From: Clostridia bacterium
GTDB taxonomy: Bacteria; Bacillota; Clostridia; Christensenellales; Borkfalkiaceae
Assembly: GCA_017648525.1 (NCBI GenBank)
Contig: JAGCIP010000183.1
Coordinates: 1-5,007, forward strand
Reading direction: 5' to 3'
DNA length: 5,007 bases
Made by a program: the position numbers and the translations under genes
Notes under the pieces: model-generated
What the model saw: only the letters and a program-made list of their open reading frames with translations
Databases searched by the model: none
Told to the model about the DNA's origin: nothing
Shown: in pieces, positions 1-5,007 of the stretch
Position numbering within the stretch: position 1 is the stretch's first letter
Layout: every line of letters begins with the position of its first letter

Positions 1-818
1 ATTAAAACAATCAACGCATTTGGCAAGCCCCTTCTAATCGTTTGATAAAAAGTATAATGAGTTTCCGCTAAATAACTTGCGTTTGGAGCATTGTGGTCAT
101 AATCTATAACAACCGTTTCGGGACTTAAACTCACAATATATTCAGCAATCTCTTGTTCTCCCTTTGCATTACCAGCAAAACCTAAATTTATAAAATCAGT
201 GTTCGTCCACCTTTCAATATACGACTGATAATCGTTACCTGGTCTTGATGCACATCCACCCTGCGTTATTGAAGATCCGTAATATATAATTTTACCATTT
301 GCGTAATTATCGGCTTGCAAAATTTCACAGCCGTCGGAAAAACTTAAAAATAGTTCTTTAACACAAGCGTATAATGGGAAATATATTTCAACGTCTTTAA
401 CACCCTTGGTTAAAAACCATACTTTACCCTCACAACAAACAAGGTCTGACGCTTTCATCAAATCAATGGATGGGGATATTTTCCCACAAAACTTTTTATT
501 TTCATAAACCGAAAAACCGTGAGAACCTGTAAGTGGCATATGTGCCATCCAGCCGTCCGTCGTGGTTATATATTTAATACAAACAAAATCTGAATTAGTT
601 TTAAAACGAATTCTACCGCCAGCGGTATATTTGTTTAATGCTTTTATTCTATCGCTCAATTGATTTGCAGTTTCTAATGACATGCGAATAAAGCATTTTT
701 CCATATTGTCATACGACACCCCATGGATACTAAACAGCATACTAAAAGCACTAATCCAATTAGTGTCCTTTTCAATGCCTTCTTGGATTAAATTTTTATC
801 AATATCAGTTATTCTCAT
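1..818 (-). CDS. SGNH/GDSL carbohydrate-type esterase with N-terminal GxDLY-like domain (3' end cut by window edge)
   Basis: The frame reads open from ATG at 818-816 to the left edge, giving 272 residues without the C-terminus. Residues about 25-165 form a beta-rich N-terminal domain like the one preceding GDSL_3-type esterases; its GxDLY signature appears as GFSVY (101-105). The SGNH hydrolase domain follows: block I is GSSITQGG (181-188) with Ser183 as likely nucleophile, block II is LGFAGN with Gly213, and block III is YDHNAP with Asn243. The Asp-x-x-His of block V would lie beyond the edge. Known relatives are acyl or acetyl esterases, often found beside sugar-degradation genes; the substrate here is inferred to be an acylated sugar. 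No signal peptide is seen, so it is probably cytosolic. The start is bounded by an in-frame TAA at 836-834; no Shine-Dalgarno site is visible. It lies 111 bases after the amidohydrolase gene and may have its own promoter. Cysteine is fairly frequent, which also suggests a cytosolic protein. Confidence 0.9.
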   Translation of the reverse strand, partial: MRITDIDKNLIQEGIEKDTNWISAFSMLFSIHGVSYDNMEKCFIRMSLETANQLSDRIKALNKYTAGGRIRFKTNSDFVCIKYITTTDGWMAHMPLTGSHGFSVYENKKFCGKISPSIDLMKASDLVCCEGKVWFLTKGVKDVEIYFPLYACVKELFLSFSDGCEILQADNYANGKIIYYGSSITQGGCASRPGNDYQSYIERWTNTDFINLGFAGNAKGEQEIAEYIVSLSPETVVIDYDHNAPNASYLAETHYTFYQTIRRGLPNALIVL

Positions 819-929
819 AATATCTAAGTTTAGTTAAAGTAAACAAATTACTTATGTGTAAATTGTTAATAAAACCTGTAAATTACTCCATTAGTAAAAT
901 ATAATGTAACACTTTTTTATTAATAATAA
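819..929 (-). promoter_or_regulatory. AT-rich intergenic gap, possible leader or promoter of the SGNH esterase gene
   Basis: This is the only sizeable gap in the window. It contains no open frame. On the minus strand TTTAC occurs four times (898-894, 882-878, 862-858, 843-839), with spacings of 16, 20 and 19 bases, and an imperfect palindrome lies at 828-844. A small hairpin (TTACT/AGTAA, 883-887 with 893-897) is also possible. I could not find a convincing -35/-10 pair: TTTACA hexamers occur but no good TATAAT sits at the right distance. No GC-rich hairpin with a T tract is present, so transcription may simply run through from the upstream genes. A regulatory role is an inference from gap length and repeated motifs only. 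Confidence 0.3.
828..844. repeat. 17-bp imperfect palindrome, possible operator
   Basis: The 17 bases GTTTAGTTAAAGTAAAC pair in seven of eight positions around a central base. The element ends 9 bases before the ATG of the SGNH esterase gene. A dimeric repressor site in this position could block initiation, but in such AT-rich DNA a palindrome of this quality can arise by chance. Confidence 0.25.
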
Positions 930-1955
930 TTAAAAATTAATATTATATAACTCAACTGCGTTTTTATACATTATTTTTGCCACGTCTTCTTTTGTTAGCC
1001 CTAATTTTTGAGCTGCTTTTTTAAATGCGCGAAGAATTTCATAAGTAAATATCGTAATATCTTTTTCCGTTGTTTCTCGCATATGCACGTCGTTAGAAAC
1101 GTCTCCATACATTCCAGCGGGAACAACGTTAACGTAATTGCCATTTTCTGTAACCCTATACATTCTCATCTTGGTTATTGGCATATCCGTTCCAAACATT
1201 ACTCTATTACTACCCATCAAAGCTATACATTTTTCTATTGCATAAGAATAAGTATTAGCAGAAAAATCAAACATCATATTTTTGGTGTTCTTTTGTAAGG
1301 TTTCTAACGCATCACCTAAATCTTCTGGACAATATGCTCTTCCTATATGCGCGACTATCAATTTTACATTTGGATATTTCTGTTCTATCTCTATCAATTG
1401 TTTTATATTAGTTGGGTTTCTCAACCTGTCGTTTTTTGAAATATGTAAAACAACCTTCCATCCATACTTATCGCAAACTTTTAAATGTTCTTCTGGTAAA
1501 AAATCAAATATATCAGCGTAAGCACCAACAACGTTCGGATTACAACTATTTAAATACGGTTTTAGTCCTTGAAAACCACCTTCAATAACAGACTTCTCGA
1601 TAAATTCCGCACTGTCGCCATATTTATTCATAAAAAGAGCGGGAATTCCTGTTTTTTTAGTTATTTTAGATATGTATTCGTTACTCTCCGGAACGTGTCC
1701 ACTAGGAGTACCAAATATCACGGGTATCGTCTTTTTATCAGGGAAAATATCTAAATAAGTTTGCTCTAAATTTTCAATACTACATTCGTCGTAAACGTAA
1801 TTAGTCCACTTGCTTGAAATGTTCCCAGTTTTAATTATTCTATGTTCCGGCAAAAACACATGCGTGTGTGTATCTACAATTTTATCTGGTAAAAATTCTT
1901 GCAATTCTTCTTCGTATACTTTCTTATCGTAATCCGTTCTTTTTAATCCGTACAT
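930..1955 (-). CDS. Amidohydrolase-2 family metal-dependent TIM-barrel hydrolase
   Basis: This is a complete 341-residue protein from ATG to TAA. The amidohydrolase metal site can be read in order: HxH after the first strand (VDTHTH, His30 and His32), His171 (VVLHIS), His203 (IVAHIGR) and Asp257 (FGTDMP). Lys132 (GLKPY) may be an extra active-site residue. The C-terminus ends with the usual helix and NAVELY motif (332-337), which is where this family places its terminal NA-x-x-L/Y. Known amidohydrolase-2 members include sugar-lactone and dicarboxylate-lactone hydrolases and decarboxylases; I cannot say which reaction applies. About 40 residues (258-300) between the last ligand and the final helices form a long loop. 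There is no signal peptide, so it should be cytosolic. It starts 15 bases after the SASA esterase gene with its own AAAGG site, so the two are almost certainly in one operon. Uronate isomerase is unlikely because that enzyme is much longer. Confidence 0.9.
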   Translation of the reverse strand: MYGLKRTDYDKKVYEEELQEFLPDKIVDTHTHVFLPEHRIIKTGNISSKWTNYVYDECSIENLEQTYLDIFPDKKTIPVIFGTPSGHVPESNEYISKITKKTGIPALFMNKYGDSAEFIEKSVIEGGFQGLKPYLNSCNPNVVGAYADIFDFLPEEHLKVCDKYGWKVVLHISKNDRLRNPTNIKQLIEIEQKYPNVKLIVAHIGRAYCPEDLGDALETLQKNTKNMMFDFSANTYSYAIEKCIALMGSNRVMFGTDMPITKMRMYRVTENGNYVNVVPAGMYGDVSNDVHMRETTEKDITIFTYEILRAFKKAAQKLGLTKEDVAKIMYKNAVELYNINF

Positions 1956-1962
1956 ATATTTA

Positions 1963-1967
1963 CCTTT
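1963..1967 (-). promoter_or_regulatory. Ribosome binding site of the amidohydrolase gene
   Basis: AAAGG lies 7 bases ahead of the ATG at 1955-1953, inside the 15-base gap after the SASA esterase stop. It supports this start over later Met codons. Confidence 0.65.
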
Positions 1968-1970
1968 AAT

Positions 1971-2759
1971 TTATATATTTTTTATTGCCAAGTATTTATT
2001 AAAATACCTTTCGCCTAATACATATAACGACTCTCTACAGAAATGTATATCGTCGTTATTACCCGTTTTTTGATTATTTGATAATAAATCCGCTGTTTCA
2101 ACAAAAGCCGTTTTGCCAAGACTTTTTAATACAGCTTTTATTTTATCAACAATAGGTTCGCATATTTCTATATTTTTTTGTTTCCACTCGCTAACAAAAT
2201 CACCCGCTATAATAGGCATATCACCGTAGTTTTCTCTTATTGATGCAAACATCTCAAAAAGTTGTTTTTCAAAAATTTCTGGTGCGTTTTTTTCAAAAGC
2301 GTCGTGCTCTCCTTGATGCCATAAAAATCCAACTACACGATTCCCTTTGTTAAGAGAAAGCGCATAATCAACCATTTCACGCATTTTCAAATAAAGTTGG
2401 TCTTTTACGCCCCAATTCCCCTTCTTAAAGCCTGTTCCTCCAATACCTGCCCTAATTATTAAAAGCTTTCTGTTGTTTTCAAGCAAACCATTTTCTACGT
2501 ACTTTCTCGCAAATGACAAAGAAAAATCACCGATAGGAATACCCGCAACTTGTCTTTCTTGAGCTACACTAATTTGAAAAGGTTTTTCATAATATGTAAC
2601 TACAACCGCCTCTGGTTTATGCTCAACCTTTTTTTCAACATTTAGATAAAGAACGTTCTGGTTGGGAACGTATTCATTAGAAACGTCCCCACGCCCCATT
2701 CCTTCTGCATTGGATTGACCTGCTTGAATTATTATATCATATATGTCGTTGCTTTTCAT
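1971..2759 (-). CDS. SASA-family carbohydrate esterase (sialate O-acetylesterase-like)
   Basis: This complete 262-residue protein has the whole set of SASA-domain motifs. The nucleophile block is IQAGQSNAEGMG with Ser16 in GQSN. A glycine-rich oxyanion region follows around RAGIGGTGF (103-111). The WHQGEHD block sits at 147-153, and the C-terminal catalytic block DDIHF (236-240) has His239 with Asp237 as its partner. Family members remove O-acetyl groups from sialic acids, xylan or other acetylated sugars; which acyl sugar is used here cannot be told from sequence. At 262 residues it is a single-domain form, shorter than the two-domain NanS/SIAE-like enzymes. The GQSN block is only 16 residues from the start and there is no signal peptide, so a cytosolic role on imported, still acylated sugars is inferred. 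It lies 11 bases after the phosphoesterase gene and 15 before the amidohydrolase gene. ATG at 2759-2757 is preceded by a good AGAGGA site. Confidence 0.92.
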   Translation of the reverse strand: MKSNDIYDIIIQAGQSNAEGMGRGDVSNEYVPNQNVLYLNVEKKVEHKPEAVVVTYYEKPFQISVAQERQVAGIPIGDFSLSFARKYVENGLLENNRKLLIIRAGIGGTGFKKGNWGVKDQLYLKMREMVDYALSLNKGNRVVGFLWHQGEHDAFEKNAPEIFEKQLFEMFASIRENYGDMPIIAGDFVSEWKQKNIEICEPIVDKIKAVLKSLGKTAFVETADLLSNNQKTGNNDDIHFCRESLYVLGERYFNKYLAIKNI

Positions 2760-2766
2760 TAACTTT

Positions 2767-2772
2767 TCCTCT
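2767..2772 (-). promoter_or_regulatory. Ribosome binding site of the SASA esterase gene, overlapping the upstream stop codon
   Basis: AGAGGA ends 7 bases before the ATG at 2759. Its first bases are shared with the TAG stop (2773-2771) of the phosphoesterase gene, so ribosomes finishing one gene are placed on the start site of the next. This arrangement supports translational coupling. Confidence 0.75.
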
Positions 2773-5007
2773 ACGTTATAGATATATTAATCATAAATGA
2801 AAGTGTATTAGTTCCTAATGTCGCCACAACGTTATACTTTCCAGCCAAAGCTACAAATTTCTTGTCTACTAATGAAACTTGATTTTGAGCCGTGTCCTTT
2901 ATGGTTATAGCGAAGTCTTTTTCAACCTCTCCGCTTGCCGAATTATACACTCCAACTATGTCGTCTACACTTATGCTTGCGCCTGATGCTACTTCAAAAT
3001 TATTTGATTTAATATACAATACGTTTTCGTTAGATTCTAAATCTTCTTTTGATTCTATAGTAGTTAAATCATAACCGTTCAAATAGTAAACCATTAAGCC
3101 AGCAGTTCTGCCATCTCTAACGCTTAAAAACTCCATATCCACTTTATAATTGTTAAAAGCAGGAATACCAAGTTCGCTTAATTTAATTTCGTTAGATAAT
3201 TTTGTACTATGCTTTATACTGTTTGAATCTTTGTCGTATTTAATATTTAAAAAGTGGAAAGTTTCTGTTGACGCATTGCCTGCTCCTTGTCTATATTGTC
3301 CACCAAAATAGTAATACGTTAACTTATCAGCAGAATAATCACCGCCATTATAAGATATTTGAATGTAACCACGTTGCAAGGTTGAATCACTTGCCGAAAC
3401 CTTACTATAAACTTTTAAGTTGAAATAATTACCCGTTTCTAAATCGGTAAACGTATAAACAAGCCCTTGATAGTCATAGTTAGCAAAACGATTATAATTT
3501 CCTGTCGTAGTATCCGCTTTAATACTATGAACTGCATGCGAAGCCATCATAAAATCGCCAGAATAATAACCTAAATTTATAGATGGATTTATTGCATTTG
3601 GAACAGTTTGATAGAACAAGGGGCGGAAATTCATATTGTAGTAATCTTGTTTAATCCAAAAACCTTCTGCTTGTAAATATGAGTTGTTGTCAGCCAAATT
3701 AGTATATTCGGTAACTGCGCCGTAATACCAGTTGTTAGCACCATACTCACTATTTTTCAAATCATAGTTAAAGGTAGCAGTTACGTCTTTGTTACCAAGT
3801 GCCCACTCATTTTTTGCAGACGTGTCTAACGTCGAAACTATACCAAAAGTAAATTTATCACCTGTTGAATTAGCAGAAATAAGAACGTTTCCAGAATCTC
3901 TATCTTTTGTTTCTACAAATTCCCAAACAACGGTTTGCCCATCAATAATAACAAAAGCATATGTTGTATTGCCGTTGTAAAGGTTAACAAAGCCAACTTC
4001 AACGTCATACATTGCCCCGTTAATAAAAGTATAATTTACACTCGATAAACCGATTGTTATTTTATTGTTGTTTAAGGTTACTTTTATTCCGTTGCTTGAA
4101 GTAGCACTGCCAACAAATCCGCTAATCGTCAACGTGCCGTTAAATGTATTTGGCGTAAATGCAAACGAAAGTGAATATGCATCTCCGTCAATAGGTAAGA
4201 ACATGCTTTCCCCACCAAGCAATACGTCCTTTTTGCCACTCAAATTTTTCATTGAATAGTTCACACAGGTTTCGTCGTAATAAATTCTGTTTTCAACGTC
4301 TGTTTCAGGATACAGCTCTGCTTGTTCCTTTGCAGTATCTACGTACGCTACGTTTTTATCATATAAGTAAAGTCCGGCATCTGCAATCGAACCATCTGCA
4401 GATAGATTGAAATAAGTTCCACCCATTACAGGGTCTCTTTTGATTCCGTTTGCAAATTCATAATAAACGCCATTTTCAATACAATTATATCTATCAAAGG
4501 TAGAACTCTTTTGACCATAGGTAAGTCTTACACCTTGATAGGTAACAGATGCACTATTACAATGTTCGTGTCCAACGAAAATAGAGTCGACACCAAGCGA
4601 CTTAATACCGTTCCAAACTACACCGTCCGTGTCCCAAGCCCCTTTAAGCGGTCTTCCTATATAACCAAAATCACCTACTGCTTTCGCTTCGGGTAAGTTT
4701 TCTAAATTTATAGGATTACTTCTTATAGTTGAATCTTCATAGCCATATTTTTCATAAGCATCTGCAAATACTGCCAACTGAATATGGAAAGCCATAGACA
4801 ACTTAACGTTTGGGAATTTAGATTTTAACGAGTTTATACTCGTTGTGTACCACTCAATTTGGTCATTGCCAAAACCTATCGTCTTTTTGCTATGTCCATT
4901 AGCGAAAGACAAGGCACTCATTGACGAGCAACCGTTTGAGTCTAACATATAGAAAACACGTTTCAACTCGCCATCTTGAACAAGACAAACAGAATAGTAG
5001 CCGTTAC
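2771..5007 (-). CDS. Calcineurin-like metallophosphoesterase with C-terminal ConA/LamG-like and Ig-like modules (5' end outside window)
   Basis: The frame is open to the right edge, leaving 744 C-terminal residues before a TAG stop. Numbering from the first whole codon (5005), residues 1-185 are the second half of a metallophosphoesterase domain resembling the COG1409 / purple-acid-phosphatase-like group. Visible motifs are LDSNG (21-25), the QIEWY helix (49-53), FHIQL with metal ligand His74 (FHIPL is more usual), and the GHEH metal site (His146, His148), followed by the YG-containing strand. The N-terminal Asp and Asn ligands and any signal peptide lie outside the window. Residues about 240-390 and 420-645 look like two ConA/LamG-type beta-sandwich regions, rich in Asn, Tyr, Thr and Ser. 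About 655-744 resemble an Ig-like module ending in a GKYNVVATLG strand. No LPxTG motif or membrane anchor is seen. A secreted phosphatase or phosphodiesterase that binds a glycan is inferred. A TTG codon at 4966 is not the start, because family-conserved sequence continues upstream of it. Confidence 0.85.
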   Translation of the reverse strand, partial: NGYYSVCLVQDGELKRVFYMLDSNGCSSMSALSFANGHSKKTIGFGNDQIEWYTTSINSLKSKFPNVKLSMAFHIQLAVFADAYEKYGYEDSTIRSNPINLENLPEAKAVGDFGYIGRPLKGAWDTDGVVWNGIKSLGVDSIFVGHEHCNSASVTYQGVRLTYGQKSSTFDRYNCIENGVYYEFANGIKRDPVMGGTYFNLSADGSIADAGLYLYDKNVAYVDTAKEQAELYPETDVENRIYYDETCVNYSMKNLSGKKDVLLGGESMFLPIDGDAYSLSFAFTPNTFNGTLTISGFVGSATSSNGIKVTLNNNKITIGLSSVNYTFINGAMYDVEVGFVNLYNGNTTYAFVIIDGQTVVWEFVETKDRDSGNVLISANSTGDKFTFGIVSTLDTSAKNEWALGNKDVTATFNYDLKNSEYGANNWYYGAVTEYTNLADNNSYLQAEGFWIKQDYYNMNFRPLFYQTVPNAINPSINLGYYSGDFMMASHAVHSIKADTTTGNYNRFANYDYQGLVYTFTDLETGNYFNLKVYSKVSASDSTLQRGYIQISYNGGDYSADKLTYYYFGGQYRQGAGNASTETFHFLNIKYDKDSNSIKHSTKLSNEIKLSELGIPAFNNYKVDMEFLSVRDGRTAGLMVYYLNGYDLTTIESKEDLESNENVLYIKSNNFEVASGASISVDDIVGVYNSASGEVEKDFAITIKDTAQNQVSLVDKKFVALAGKYNVVATLGTNTLSFMINISIT

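Noticed and set aside
857..882. TTTACA hexamers as -35 promoter elements on the minus strand
   Set aside because: At 17-19 base spacing the matching -10 positions read ACACAT or TTAACT, which are poor matches to TATAAT. No promoter can be placed with confidence.
905..932. Possible terminator after the amidohydrolase stop
   Set aside because: The only hairpins are A:T-only stems of about 5 bp (TTATT/AATAA) without a following T tract on the transcribed strand, so a rho-independent terminator is not supported.
1008..1754. Three plus-strand open frames of 61-96 codons (1008-1298, 1282-1521, 1569-1754)
   Set aside because: They lie opposite the amidohydrolase gene, whose catalytic motifs are intact throughout, and their Cys/Phe/Ser/Ile-rich products match no family I recognise. 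They are antisense shadows.
930..1955. TatD-type DNase or uronate isomerase as the identity of the amidohydrolase
   Set aside because: TatD proteins are about 260 residues long, with an SHCH-like start and a conserved Glu ligand. Uronate isomerase is about 470 residues long. The length and ligand order here fit amidohydrolase-2 better.
2892..4696. Plus-strand open frames of 60-64 codons opposite the phosphoesterase gene
   Set aside because: The minus-strand frame is continuous and family-like; the plus-strand frames are short, scattered and lack supporting context.
4964..4966. TTG codon as the start of the phosphoesterase
   Set aside because: The frame stays open to the right edge, and the residues encoded upstream (NGYYSVCLVQDGE) fit the strand preceding LDSNG in this family. 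The true start lies outside the window, and TTG here is an ordinary Leu codon.

Overview
The window looks like a piece of a low-GC, Gram-positive-type anaerobe, probably a gut or rumen Clostridia-like Bacillota. The evidence is AT-rich DNA, purine-rich Shine-Dalgarno sites just ahead of two starts, and a large extracellular-style multidomain protein made of beta-sandwich modules. This placement is an inference: there is no rRNA or marker gene here. All four genes lie on the minus strand, so transcription runs from the right edge to the left edge. No tRNA, rRNA, CRISPR array, insertion sequence or phage gene is visible.

In transcription order, 5007-2771 is the 3' part of a calcineurin-like metallophosphoesterase gene (its 5' end lies outside the window). 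Its catalytic domain is followed by about 550 residues of ConA/LamG-like and Ig-like beta modules. Eleven bases later, 2759-1971 encodes a SASA-family (sialate O-acetylesterase-like) carbohydrate esterase. Fifteen bases after that, 1955-930 encodes an amidohydrolase-2 family TIM-barrel hydrolase. These three are tightly packed and very likely cotranscribed. A 111-base AT-only-looking gap (819-929) follows. Then 818-1 encodes an SGNH/GDSL esterase of the type with an N-terminal GxDLY-like beta domain (GDSL_3 type), cut by the left edge before its last catalytic block.

The three smaller enzymes have no signal peptide and should be cytosolic. Two are ester hydrolases of types that commonly remove acyl groups from carbohydrates. 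The third belongs to a superfamily that includes sugar-lactone hydrolases. A coherent but unproven reading is a catabolic locus for an acylated sugar or glycoside taken up by the cell. The phosphoesterase is presumably exported and acts outside. No transporter, glycosidase or regulator is inside the window to fix the substrate.

Points worth a second look are the unassigned hydrolase set itself, the accessory modules on the phosphoesterase, a long loop after the last metal ligand of the amidohydrolase, repeated TTTAC motifs and an imperfect palindrome in the 819-929 gap, and a marked codon-context effect in which Asp/Asn/Tyr codons switch to a C ending before G.
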